Part shown: positions 24,904 to 33,543 of the stretch, in pieces
How the letters are laid out: every line of letters begins with the position of its first letter
How positions within the stretch are numbered: the stretch's first letter is position 1
Position numbers and translations under genes: made by a program
Notes under the pieces: generated by a model
The model's database searches: none
Told to the model about the DNA's origin: nothing
The model's input: the letters and a program-made list of their open reading frames with translations, nothing else
Assembly: GCA_963702175.1 (NCBI GenBank)
Contig: OY969721.1
Span: 620,001 to 684,000 of the forward strand
DNA: 64,000 nucleotides
Direction of reading: 5' to 3'
Source: VRUE01 sp963702175
Lineage (GTDB): Bacteria > Actinomycetota > Thermoleophilia > Solirubrobacterales > 70-9

Positions 24904-25851
24904 ATGCGCCCGCGCTCGCACAGCGCCCGATCGCGCCTGGCGAGCCCGCTCGTGGCGCTCGCCTGCATGGCCGCCCTCGGACCTGTCGCCCCCAGCCAGG
25001 CCGCAGCCTCGGCCCGCCTCCATCCGCCAATCGCGACGGCTTCGGCGAGCCAGGTCCGCGAGGAAGCGGCGCGGGTCGCCCACTACTGGACGCCGGCCCG
25101 GATGCGCAGCACCAGGCCGCTCGACGGCGGCGGCGCGCAAGAGGAAAGCGCCAGCGCCAGCTTCGCCACCGTGCTCGACGCGACCCTCCCCCCCTACTCG
25201 GTCAACGGCCGCATCTTCCTCCGCCAGGGCAACGCACGCGGCTACTGCTCGGGGACCGCGATCAACAGCCCCACCCGGCAGCTGGTGCTGACCGCGGCGC
25301 ACTGCCTTAACTCGGGGCCGCTGGAAACCTCGCCGCGCACGATCTGGTCGCGCTTCCTCCAGTTCGTGCCGGCCTACAGCAACGGCATCGCCCCCTTCGG
25401 CGCCTTCATCGCCTACCGCAGCAAGGTCTTCGCCCCCGAACCCTTCGTGACGGCGGGCAATCCCGACTACGACGTCGGCGCCTTCCTCACCCTCCCCAAC
25501 GCCGCCGGGCAGAACGTCGCCGACGCGGTCGGCGGCGGTGTGGCGATCGCCCTCGACCGGCCCCGCACGCAGCAGTTCCAGACCTTCGGCTACCCGGCGA
25601 CGCAACGGACGCTGCAGCAGTGCGACTCCCCCTACGTCGGCGACGACGTTCTCACCTACCGCTTCGCCGGACCGCCGACGATCGCGATCCGGTGTCGCTG
25701 GACCCCCGGCGCTAGTGGCGGCGGCTGGCTAGTCGACGGAGGGACCGCGATCAACGGCGTGACCAGCTACGGCCACCGCGGCGACCGTCGCCATACCTTC
25801 AGCCCCTACTTCGGCAGCGGCAACGTCGGCTCCCTCATCGCCGGCCTCTGA
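24904..25851 (+). CDS. Secreted trypsin-like serine peptidase (S1 family)
   Basis: From the ATG at 24904 the product is 315 residues with a signal peptide (about 1-34, ending SQAAA). The S1 triad is visible: His133 in VLTAAHCLN, Asp190 in NPDYDVGAF and Ser271 in TPGASGGGW. Cys pairs flank the His and Ser loops. The SGGGW variant is seen in actinobacterial glutamyl-endopeptidase-like enzymes. A pro-region of about 70 residues precedes the catalytic domain. A TATCCT box eight bases upstream of the ATG would fit a leaderless transcript. The frame extends far upstream without a stop, but that part has no signal and is antisense to real genes. Confidence 0.88.
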   Translation: MRPRSHSARSRLASPLVALACMAALGPVAPSQAAASARLHPPIATASASQVREEAARVAHYWTPARMRSTRPLDGGGAQEESASASFATVLDATLPPYSVNGRIFLRQGNARGYCSGTAINSPTRQLVLTAAHCLNSGPLETSPRTIWSRFLQFVPAYSNGIAPFGAFIAYRSKVFAPEPFVTAGNPDYDVGAFLTLPNAAGQNVADAVGGGVAIALDRPRTQQFQTFGYPATQRTLQQCDSPYVGDDVLTYRFAGPPTIAIRCRWTPGASGGGWLVDGGTAINGVTSYGHRGDRRHTFSPYFGSGNVGSLIAGL

Positions 25852-25861
25852 GGCGCTAACC

Positions 25862-25902
25862 GATGCATTGATGACCCTATAGGGGTCAAAATGCATCAGA
25901 CG
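25862..25902. repeat. Palindromic intergenic element, copy 2
   Basis: This 41-bp element is the exact reverse complement of 3215-3255 and lies 10 bases after the peptidase stop codon. It forms the same bulged hairpin (GATGCATT / AATGCATC outside, TGACCC / GGGTCA inside). Both copies have the same orientation relative to the gene they follow, which suits a terminator-like or dispersed repeat. Confidence 0.8.
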
Positions 25903-25909
25903 AGCTGGT

Positions 25910-26281
25910 TCAGGCGCTCAGCAGGTCGCGGTAGAAGCGGTAGTCGCACCGGTCCGGGCGCAGGTTGGAGGCGAGCGCCAGGTGATGGCGCGCCCGCTCG
26001 GTCTGCCCCGTCTTGGCGAGTGCGCGGCCGAGGCAGAAGTGGGCGAAGTCGTTGACCTGGTGGGTCTCGACCACCGCCTTGAACTCCGTCGCCGCGGCGG
26101 CGAAGCGGCCGCAGCGGAAGTAGGCCCGCCCCAGCGCCTCGCGCACCGAGGACTGCTCCGGCGCCCGCCGGGCGGCCGCCTCGAGCGGTACCGCCGCCTG
26201 CTCGAAATCATCGTCGGCGAGCAGCTCGATCCCGCGCCGGTAGAGCGTCAGGGTCGACTCGCGATCGTGCTCGGAAGGCAT
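25910..26281 (-). CDS. Small TPR protein
   Basis: The 123-residue product is almost wholly helical with about three tetratricopeptide repeats: LYRRGIELLADDDFEQAAVP, LGRAYFRCGRFAAAATEFKA and LGRALAKTGQTERARHHLAL. It has no signal peptide. TPR proteins are protein-interaction scaffolds; no partner is evident. It is convergent with the peptidase gene and separated from it by the palindromic repeat. Confidence 0.85.
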   Translation of the reverse strand: MPSEHDRESTLTLYRRGIELLADDDFEQAAVPLEAAARRAPEQSSVREALGRAYFRCGRFAAAATEFKAVVETHQVNDFAHFCLGRALAKTGQTERARHHLALASNLRPDRCDYRFYRDLLSA

Positions 26282-26356
26282 CGCTCAAGTGTAGGCGGGC
26301 GGCGCGGCGGACCAAACGGGTCCACCGCGCCGCCACGATCTACGCCGAAGCGGGCC

Positions 26357-29302
26357 TCAGCGCCGCTTCTTGCAACCATCCACCTTGAGCTTCAGGCGTT
26401 TGGTCTTGACCTGCTTCCCGTTCTGCGCCTTCAGGTTCATGAACGAGTTCTGGCGCCTGTCGCAGAGATCCGTCGAGTTGACGATCAGGCCCTGTTTACT
26501 GCCGCCCTTCATCCAGAGGATGAACTTCTTCACCGGGACGTCGGGCACTTTGCGGAAGACGGTCTTCAGGCCGCCTCGCTTGGAGCTGATCACCCCGCTC
26601 AGCTGCACATTCACCTGGCCGCGCAGGTCGGCGACCAGATCGGGTAGCAGATTATCCGAGGAGACCAGGTAGACCGGCCCCTTCAGCGGGTTGTCGAGCA
26701 GCGGCGTCACCGCCTTGGCATTGCCGTAGATCGCCGCTTTCGGGCAGGTCCGACTAGCCAACTGCGGCCTCGTGCAGACGGTCCTGATGTTGCTCTGGTC
26801 GAGGAACAGAGCGTGCGGCAGGACCAGCGCGCTGCGAGCCATGTTGGCGTCGCCTTCGCGCGCTTCGAGGATCGCCCGGAACTTCGGGTGTTGACCGCGG
26901 AATGTCGATTTAGCTCCGCCGAACAGCCGTGTGAACAGCTTCGGGCCGAATTTGAGTTTCCCGCAGTTGGTCGCCTGGAAGGGCGAGGAGACTGCGTAAT
27001 TACTGAATGTGGCCGGGTTGGTCGGGTCGGCGCCGCCGCCGTTGATGACGCCGCTGGTGGCGAACGCCGAGCAATCGGTCGGGTTGCGCATGAACCGCTG
27101 GCGATCGACGTCGACGTCGATCGTGCGCAGGTCAAGCTTGGCGCCGCCGAACACGTCGGGAATGACGTCGGAGACGGCTTTGACCTGGGTCGTTTTCGGA
27201 TCGACGAAGAGCGCGACCCTGACCACGACGGTGCCGAGGTCGAACGGCCCCGCGACCGCTGGCGTGATCACTGCCAGCGAGAGCGGCGCGCCCTTGTAGG
27301 GGCCAGCCAGGTAGGCCTTGCCGCCGATCAGGATCGGCTCAGAGCCGGTCCCAGCCCGGGTCGACGCGTTGCCGATCTGACTCGCGGCCGAGCAGCTCGG
27401 GCTGACCTGCTCGGTTCTGCCCGCAGTGTTGGCGGCCGCCGCTATCGCCCCCTCGGAGCAGTAGGGGATGCCGGCGAGCTTGCCGGTCAGCCCCTCGGGC
27501 AGGGTCACGTCGACGACCTTCAGCTCCTGCTGGCCGTCGGGACGGGCGATGCGGACGCGGAAGGGGCTGTAGGCCCCGCCCTGGGTGTTGTCCGATTTAG
27601 CCGAGTAACCCGGCGCGAACGGACGGTCCGCCATCGTCGTCGGGCAGGCGCCGCCGCCGGGAATGCTCGACAGCGCGAAGCTGCTCGACGGCGTCGCTGC
27701 AGTCCCGGGCCGCGCCCACGGCTCCAACTGAGTCGTGGTCGTGTGCGAGCCGCAGACGGGCGGGCTGGTCAGCACCTGGCGCTCGAGCGCCAGCGTCACC
27801 GTCTCAAACGGCACCTGCGGGTTTTCGAAGAACACCGCTTTCAGGTTGCCCGTCTGGGGGTCGGCGAAGATGTTGCCGATCAGCCGCGCTGAGATTCCCT
27901 CCTCTTTCGACTGCGCTTCGACGAAGACGCGGTACTCCTGACCGGAGGTCGGGTCGCGGCTCAGCTGCTCGCCGATGTACACGTTGCCTATCAGCGGAAC
28001 ATGGAGCGGCGGGCTGTCGACTTCGGCCGTGCCGATTCTGGAGGCCGCCGGGCAGCTGTTGTCCTCGACCCGCACGCCCTTGCCGAACTGGGCGTCGGTG
28101 CACGCCTCGAGGCCATTGGCGGCCGCGGGGTTGAGCCCCATGCCGGCGGGCATGACAATCGTCGCGTTGCGCAGGTGCGACTGTTCCTGGGTTTCTTTGT
28201 TCGGCGCGTAGGGCAGCTCGATGACGAATTTCGGTGCGGCCGGGGAGTCGACCTCCGCCGTGCCCGCCTCGACCGCGATCGTGGGGTCGAAGGGGACCGT
28301 CTCGCAGTCTTCCTGTTTGACCCCTTTCGGCAGTTTCGAGCCCACTTTGGTCGAGCCGTTAGGGAAGTTCGGATTCGGTTCACCGTGGGACTCAGCCCGG
28401 AAGAAGGTCGTGTACGTGTCTTCGTGCGGTGGAGCTTCCGGATCGAAGCACGTGGTCGGGTTGGTGATGTAGTTGCCGAGGCCCGTGCGACCTTTGCTCA
28501 CCAGGCGGCTTTTTAGGGTCGAGAACGGTTTCGAGGGTGGGGGTGTTTTGATCGTGAAGCTCTCGTGGTAGTCACTCTCCCAGGCAACCTCTGTTTCCAG
28601 GAAGACCTTTCGTTTGAAGGCGATCACGAAGCCGAGTTTGGCCGGTTCGCCGAATTCCGGCTCGAGGTTGTAGAGGGGCACTTTGGTGCCCTGTGGTTCG
28701 TTGGGCTGGATCACGAAGCCGACGGGCAGGAAGGTTCCCACCGGGGCAGGTGGCGGTGCGGGCACCGCGTTTTCCGTGTTGACGACGAGAGTCGTTTCGT
28801 TGCGCCCGACGATCGTGCTCGGGTCGCATTTCGGGATGACCAAAAGTTCTTTGACGCCTGGTTTCACTTCGACTTCTTCTTCGTTTTCGAAGTCCGCCAG
28901 CGGGCACCGTCCTCCCGTTGCCTCGGGGTTGACGGTCAGCCCGACCGGCAGGTCGGTGCGCAGGGTCTTGATCGTCCTGTTCTCGATCGGTTCTTTGATC
29001 GGCATCAGCGTGCCGAACGGCGTCGGGCCTATTTCGCCGTGCTGGATGATGTACTGCGTGAAGCCGATCGGCGGGTGACCGGCGGCGATTTTGAAGAACC
29101 GCTCCGGCGTTTCCGCCGAGCAGAGAGTTGTCGGCGGTTCGTCTTCTATGCAGGTCCCTGACTGAAAGCCGCTTTTCGCCGCGTTTGGCGGGTCGAACTG
29201 CGGTTCGATGATGTCTTGCGTATCCGCAAGCGCCCCTGGGACCGCTAGCACCGCCCCAAAGCCCATCACCACCATCGCTACTGCGATCAAGCGCCTAACC
29301 AT
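26357..29302 (-). CDS. Very large secreted protein of unknown function
   Basis: The 981-residue product starts at the ATG 29302, because GAGGAGGAGCAG just before it is an ideal ribosome site; an upstream GTG (29320) would place that site inside the gene. A signal peptide (LIAVAMVVMGFGAVLAVPGA) is followed by long beta-rich repeats with recurrent phrases such as CPAASRIGTAEVDSPPL, CSAASQIGNASTRAGTG and IGGKAYLAGPYKGAPLSLAV. Paired Cys are scattered throughout. The C-terminal 20 residues are very basic (KRLKLKVDGCKKRR). I see no membrane anchor apart from the signal. It may be a surface or matrix protein; the style is frequent in Thermoleophilia, but no function is known to me. Confidence 0.8.
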   Translation of the reverse strand: MVRRLIAVAMVVMGFGAVLAVPGALADTQDIIEPQFDPPNAAKSGFQSGTCIEDEPPTTLCSAETPERFFKIAAGHPPIGFTQYIIQHGEIGPTPFGTLMPIKEPIENRTIKTLRTDLPVGLTVNPEATGGRCPLADFENEEEVEVKPGVKELLVIPKCDPSTIVGRNETTLVVNTENAVPAPPPAPVGTFLPVGFVIQPNEPQGTKVPLYNLEPEFGEPAKLGFVIAFKRKVFLETEVAWESDYHESFTIKTPPPSKPFSTLKSRLVSKGRTGLGNYITNPTTCFDPEAPPHEDTYTTFFRAESHGEPNPNFPNGSTKVGSKLPKGVKQEDCETVPFDPTIAVEAGTAEVDSPAAPKFVIELPYAPNKETQEQSHLRNATIVMPAGMGLNPAAANGLEACTDAQFGKGVRVEDNSCPAASRIGTAEVDSPPLHVPLIGNVYIGEQLSRDPTSGQEYRVFVEAQSKEEGISARLIGNIFADPQTGNLKAVFFENPQVPFETVTLALERQVLTSPPVCGSHTTTTQLEPWARPGTAATPSSSFALSSIPGGGACPTTMADRPFAPGYSAKSDNTQGGAYSPFRVRIARPDGQQELKVVDVTLPEGLTGKLAGIPYCSEGAIAAAANTAGRTEQVSPSCSAASQIGNASTRAGTGSEPILIGGKAYLAGPYKGAPLSLAVITPAVAGPFDLGTVVVRVALFVDPKTTQVKAVSDVIPDVFGGAKLDLRTIDVDVDRQRFMRNPTDCSAFATSGVINGGGADPTNPATFSNYAVSSPFQATNCGKLKFGPKLFTRLFGGAKSTFRGQHPKFRAILEAREGDANMARSALVLPHALFLDQSNIRTVCTRPQLASRTCPKAAIYGNAKAVTPLLDNPLKGPVYLVSSDNLLPDLVADLRGQVNVQLSGVISSKRGGLKTVFRKVPDVPVKKFILWMKGGSKQGLIVNSTDLCDRRQNSFMNLKAQNGKQVKTKRLKLKVDGCKKRR

Positions 29303-29615
29303 CTGCTCCTCCTCGTTCACGCATTGACGTTGCTACGCCGCCCCTGCGTGGCGCTCAACCCTCCCAGGTCGATCAAACTGCAACCCTCAACCAGCCAGCA
29401 TCGACCGAATGGTCGAGGTTGCCACGCGGCTCGCTACTACCCGCTTCCGCCTTCGTAGAAACCCGCTGGACAGGCGTAGGATGCGGTGCGCGCCTCGCTG
29501 CGGGCGACAGGCGGGTGCATTGCACCGCTGCCCGGCCGTTGCTAAGGTAGCCGAAATTTAATAAGGAAATCTTCTCCTAAAACGGGGGATCTTTCCCCCC
29601 AGTGCCCCCCAGCAA
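29303..29615. other. Intergenic region upstream of tRNA/biosynthetic cluster
   Basis: No gene is visible. The region should hold the promoter of the divergent secreted-protein gene and that of the tRNA and cluster. An AT-rich patch (AAATTTAATAAGGAAATC, about 29554) and a GGGGGATC...CCCCCC hairpin (about 29584-29598) lie just before the tRNA. No promoter with 17-bp spacing could be fixed with confidence. Confidence 0.4.
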
Positions 29616-29688
29616 GCACCAGTACCTTAATCGGTTAAAGGGCTGGCCTTAAAAGCCGGAGATCCGGGTTCGAGCCCCGGCTGGTGCA
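29616..29688 (+). tRNA. Class-I tRNA with anticodon UAA, isotype uncertain
   Basis: A perfect cloverleaf is present. The acceptor stem is GCACCAG/CTGGTGC. The D-stem is CCTT/AAGG with loop AATCGGTTA. The anticodon stem is CTGGC/GCCGG with loop CTTAAAA (anticodon TAA). The variable loop is only AGAT, and the T-arm is CCGGG-TTCGAGC-CCCGG. The discriminator is A and no CCA is encoded. The anticodon would read UUA (leucine), but bacterial leucine tRNAs have a long variable arm, which is absent here. It therefore does not look like a normal tRNA-Leu. It lies 28 nt before an arginyl-tRNA-synthetase-like gene on the same strand and may be transcribed with it. Confidence 0.85.
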
Positions 29689-29716
29689 TCGCCAAAGAAA
29701 GACGATTGGCGCAGCT

Positions 29717-31396
29717 ATGGGGACGAATCTCTTCGACTACTTCGACGACGTGGCCCGCGGGGACAGGGCGGATGCGTTCTGGGCTCCTCGCGCCCCCTAC
29801 CGCCCGCACGAGCGCTTCGACCTGATGCTGGTGCCGCGGGTCCAGGAGTGGCGCGAGGACGAGGCCTCCCGCCAGGCGCTGGAGCAGATCGAGAGCGAGC
29901 CCTGGGTCGAGACGGTGACGCAGGAGGGCAAGCAGGTCTGGCTGCGCCTCCAGAGCGGCTGGTTCGAGGAGGCGGCCGCGGACCTCGAGGCGGAAGCCGC
30001 CGACGCGCAGGCGAACGCCGACATCGCCGAGGGCCAGGTCTTCGCGCTCAACTTCTGGGACGCGAACTCGACCAAGGCGCTGCACGTCGGCCACCTGCGC
30101 AACCTCGCCCTCGGCAACGCCCTCGGCGCCGCCCTGACCGAGGCCGGCGGCAAGGTCGAGCGGCGCAGCATCATCTGCGACGTCGGCCGCAGCATGGGCG
30201 AGGCGATGGCCGGCGTAGCGCGCAGCGGCCGCCACCTCGGCTCCTCGCCCGGCAACGGCCAGAAGAGCGACCACTTCGTCGGCTACTGCTACGCCGACTA
30301 CGTCAAAGCGGGCCGCGGCATCAACGAGCTCGCCCAGGACCACCCCGCCGACTCGCTGACGCGCGAGGTCGACGTCCACAACGACAGCGCCGACGAGCTG
30401 CTCCTGCGAGTGCTCGCCGGCGACCAGTCGGCGCTCGAGCTCTGGTCGCAGACACGCGCCTGGGTGATCTCGGGCCAACGCAAGACTCTGGCCCGGCTCG
30501 GCATCTCCTTCGACAGCGTCTTCTTCGAGTCCGACTTCCTCCCCGAGGTCGCCGAACTGACCGAGCTCGGCCTCGAGGAGGGAACGCTGGACCGGCGTCC
30601 CGACGGCGCCGTCTTCTACGAGACCGGCCGCGAGGAGCTGGAGGAGATGCCGCTGGTGCGCTCCGACGGGGTGCCGACCCAGCACATGCGCGCCCTCGCC
30701 TACTGGATGGCGGCGCCCGGCCTCGACGGCACCACCTCGATCCAGGTCTGCGGCCAGGAGTGGTTTTCCCACGTCACCTGCCGCCGCCAGCTGATGGCCG
30801 AGCTCGCCCACACCGAGGAGGGGAACGGCTTCCACCCCTACCACGACATCTTCCACGGCATGGTCGCGAAGGAACGCGAGGCGGTGAAGTCGAGCAAGAA
30901 AGACGCGCTGCTGATCGACCACCTGCTCGAGTGGATCGACGAGCAGGTCGACGGCGAGGCAGAGCGAGCCGCCGTGCGTGCCGGACACCCCGCGCCGGAA
31001 CAGCTTGCAGCGGAGATCGCGCTCGGCTACTTCCTTCTGCACCCGGCGACCAAGCGGGTGAATTTCGAGCCTGAGCGCCTGCTGGTTGAGGGCAAAAGCC
31101 TCGGCTGGGACATGGCGCGGGCACGGGCGCGCAAGAACGGCAACGGCAGCACTCCGGCACCCGCCGCCGAGCTCGCCAAGGACGCCGACTATCGCTGGGT
31201 GGTCGTACAGGGGGAGATGGTCCGCCGCCACCTGCGCCTCGCGGCGCAGCGACTCGACCCGATCCCGCTCGCTCGCTTCGCTTCCCACCTCTCGCGCTGG
31301 TCCGTCGAGGAGGAGCGCCGCCCGGAGGTGGAACACGTGGTTCAAACAACACTCGATCGCAGCGCCCGCGGGCTCGGTCTGGAGGGAGAAGGATGA
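29717..31396 (+). CDS. Arginyl-tRNA synthetase-like protein in a biosynthetic operon
   Basis: The 559-residue class-I synthetase has the HIGH motif as HVGH (residues 123-126, within NSTKALHVGHLRNLALGNAL). It has a degenerate KMSK-type loop VKSSKKDALL (about 390) and a C-terminal helical DALR-like domain (about 480-555). An N-terminal Add-1-like segment (WVETVTQEGKQVWLRLQSGW) supports ArgRS ancestry and near-normal length. I start it at the ATG 29717. Its stop overlaps the start of the aminodeoxychorismate synthase gene (ATGA). Location next to a tRNA and inside a secondary-metabolism operon suggests it charges a tRNA for amide formation, or has been adapted as an amino acid ligase. The amino acid cannot be deduced. 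Confidence 0.82.
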   Translation: MGTNLFDYFDDVARGDRADAFWAPRAPYRPHERFDLMLVPRVQEWREDEASRQALEQIESEPWVETVTQEGKQVWLRLQSGWFEEAAADLEAEAADAQANADIAEGQVFALNFWDANSTKALHVGHLRNLALGNALGAALTEAGGKVERRSIICDVGRSMGEAMAGVARSGRHLGSSPGNGQKSDHFVGYCYADYVKAGRGINELAQDHPADSLTREVDVHNDSADELLLRVLAGDQSALELWSQTRAWVISGQRKTLARLGISFDSVFFESDFLPEVAELTELGLEEGTLDRRPDGAVFYETGREELEEMPLVRSDGVPTQHMRALAYWMAAPGLDGTTSIQVCGQEWFSHVTCRRQLMAELAHTEEGNGFHPYHDIFHGMVAKEREAVKSSKKDALLIDHLLEWIDEQVDGEAERAAVRAGHPAPEQLAAEIALGYFLLHPATKRVNFEPERLLVEGKSLGWDMARARARKNGNGSTPAPAAELAKDADYRWVVVQGEMVRRHLRLAAQRLDPIPLARFASHLSRWSVEEERRPEVEHVVQTTLDRSARGLGLEGEG

Positions 31397-33543
31397 GAAC
31401 GCTGCTGGTCGACAACCACGATTCCTACACGTACAACGTCTTCCACCTGCTGGCCGAAGTCTCGGGCGAGGAGCCGATCGTCGTTGACAACGACGCCATC
31501 TCCTGGCGGGCGCTCTCGCGCTGGGACTTCGACGCGATCGTCCTCAGCCCCGGGCCGGGGACGCCGAAAAGGTGGCACGACTTCGCCGTCTGCAACGACA
31601 TCCTCCGCTACAGCGAGACCCCGGTGCTGGGCATCTGCCTCGGTCACCAGGGGCTCGGCCACCTGCTCGAGGGCAAGGTCTCGAGCGCGCCCGAGGCGAT
31701 GCATGGCCGGCTGAGCCGGATCGAGCACCAGGGCACAGGCCTCTTTGAGGGCATCCCGCAGGGCTTCCCAGTTGTCCGCTACCACTCGCTGGCGATCACC
31801 GACATGGGGCCGGACGGCCAGGTCACCGCTTGGGCCGACGACGGCGTCGTGATGGGGATCGAACACAGACGGCGGCCGCTCTGGGGGGTGCAGTTCCATC
31901 CCGAGTCGGTGGCGACCGAGCACGGCGCGCGGCTGGTCGAGAACTTCTTCAACCTCGCACGCAAACGCAAACGGGCGCGTTGGAAGGGCGCCAAAAGGCG
32001 TCCGCGGGAGGTCAGCCACCACTCGCTGGCTCGGCGCGCAGCCGACAGCGGGGTCGAGCTGCGCATCCGCTCGATTCCCGGCGAACCCTCAACCGAGGTC
32101 CTCTTCGAACGGCTCTTCGCACAAGCCGAGCACGCCTTCTGGCTTGACAGCGCCGACGCGCCGACCCGGCTCGCGCAGCGCTCCTACCTCGGCACCAGCG
32201 CCGGTGCCGAGCGCTGCGTGCTCGAGTACGAGATTGAGGACGGCGCCGTCTCCGCCCATCGCGCCGACGGTATGACGACCGAACGCGGCTCGATCTTCGA
32301 TCTGCTCGACCGCGAACTGGCCGCCAACGCGATTGAGACCCCCAGCGGCATGCCTCCAGGCCTGGTCGGCGGCTTCGTCGGCTATCTCGGCTACGAGCTG
32401 AAGGCCGACTGCGGAGCGGCAACCAACGCGCATCGCTCTGACGTGCCCGACGCGGTGATGATGCTCGCCAACCGGCTGGTCGCGGTCGACCACGCCGAGG
32501 GGCGCACTCATCTGCTGGCAGTCTTCCGCAAGGACGAAGACGACGCCGAAGACTGGCTCGACCGAGCGGAGGCAGCGGTGTACGAAACGCTCGCCGACCC
32601 AACTCCGCTCTCCCCCATGCCGGGCGAAGGGGAAAGCCCCCACGTCACCTTCCACTGCGGCCGAGGCCGCGAGCAGTACCTCGCCGACATCCGCCGCTCG
32701 CAGGCCGAACTGGCTGCGGGCGAGTCCTACGAGGTCTGCCTCACCGACCAGATCTGGACCGACGCCACACCGGAGCCGTTCGACCTCTACCGCAACCTAC
32801 GGCGCAGCAACCCGGCGCCGTTCGCGGCCTACCTGAAGCTCGGCGAGATCGCGGTGGTCAGCTCATCGCCGGAGCGCTTCCTCTCAGTCGACCGCGACCG
32901 CACGGTCGAGGCGCGGCCGATCAAGGGGACGACCTCGCGCTCGAATGACCCGGCCGAGGATGCCGTGCTGAAAGCCGAGCTGACCAGCGACGAAAAGACC
33001 TATGCCGAGCACCTGATGATCGTCGACCTGCTGCGCAACGACCTCGGTCGGGTCTGCGAGGTGGGCAGCGTCGAGGTGCCTGAGCTGATGATTGTCGAGG
33101 ACTACGCGACGGTCCACCAGCTGATCTCGACCGTCCAAGGGGTTCTGGGCGCGGACCGCAGCGCGGTCGAATGCGCTCGCGCCTGCTTCCCGGGCGGCTC
33201 GATGACCGGGGCGCCGAAGGAGCGGACGATGGAGATCATCGATGACCTCGAGGACGTCGCGCGCGGCGTCTACTCGGGGGCGATCGGCTACTTCGGGCTC
33301 GACGGCGGCATGGACCTCAGCATCGTGATCCGCACGATCGTCCTGCGGCCGGGCCGGACGACGATCGGCGCCGGTGGGGCAATCGTCATGCAGTCGGACC
33401 CGGTGGACGAGTTCGAGGAGATCCTGCTCAAGGCGCGGGCGCCGATGGCGGCGATCGCCCGGACCGTGACCGGGAGCGATTCGCGTGAGGCCTGGAGCGT
33501 CGAGTTGGAGCCTGCGACCGCGGAGGCGGAGGCAGCGGCGTGA
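31393..33543 (+). CDS. Fused aminodeoxychorismate synthase (PabA-PabB / PapA type)
   Basis: The 716-residue protein has an N-terminal glutamine amidotransferase domain with triad Cys82 (ICLGHQG), His169 and Glu171 (FHPES). A chorismate-binding synthase domain follows (about 240-690). The PIKGT motif (Lys511) marks the PabB branch: the lysine attacks chorismate C2, whereas anthranilate synthase has PIAGT. Expected product: 4-amino-4-deoxychorismate, a precursor of p-aminobenzoate or of p-aminophenylalanine-type metabolites. No aminodeoxychorismate lyase is in the operon, but a chorismate-mutase-like gene is, which favours the Pap route. Both ends overlap neighbouring genes (ATGA, GTGA). Confidence 0.93.
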   Translation: MRTLLVDNHDSYTYNVFHLLAEVSGEEPIVVDNDAISWRALSRWDFDAIVLSPGPGTPKRWHDFAVCNDILRYSETPVLGICLGHQGLGHLLEGKVSSAPEAMHGRLSRIEHQGTGLFEGIPQGFPVVRYHSLAITDMGPDGQVTAWADDGVVMGIEHRRRPLWGVQFHPESVATEHGARLVENFFNLARKRKRARWKGAKRRPREVSHHSLARRAADSGVELRIRSIPGEPSTEVLFERLFAQAEHAFWLDSADAPTRLAQRSYLGTSAGAERCVLEYEIEDGAVSAHRADGMTTERGSIFDLLDRELAANAIETPSGMPPGLVGGFVGYLGYELKADCGAATNAHRSDVPDAVMMLANRLVAVDHAEGRTHLLAVFRKDEDDAEDWLDRAEAAVYETLADPTPLSPMPGEGESPHVTFHCGRGREQYLADIRRSQAELAAGESYEVCLTDQIWTDATPEPFDLYRNLRRSNPAPFAAYLKLGEIAVVSSSPERFLSVDRDRTVEARPIKGTTSRSNDPAEDAVLKAELTSDEKTYAEHLMIVDLLRNDLGRVCEVGSVEVPELMIVEDYATVHQLISTVQGVLGADRSAVECARACFPGGSMTGAPKERTMEIIDDLEDVARGVYSGAIGYFGLDGGMDLSIVIRTIVLRPGRTTIGAGGAIVMQSDPVDEFEEILLKARAPMAAIARTVTGSDSREAWSVELEPATAEAEAAA

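Noticed and set aside
29616..29688. Ordinary tRNA-Leu(UAA)
   Set aside because: The variable arm is four bases; bacterial leucine tRNAs have a long one. The isotype is left open.
31393..33543. Anthranilate synthase (TrpE-TrpG fusion)
   Set aside because: The active-site motif is PIKGT with lysine, which marks the aminodeoxychorismate synthase branch; TrpE has PIAGT.
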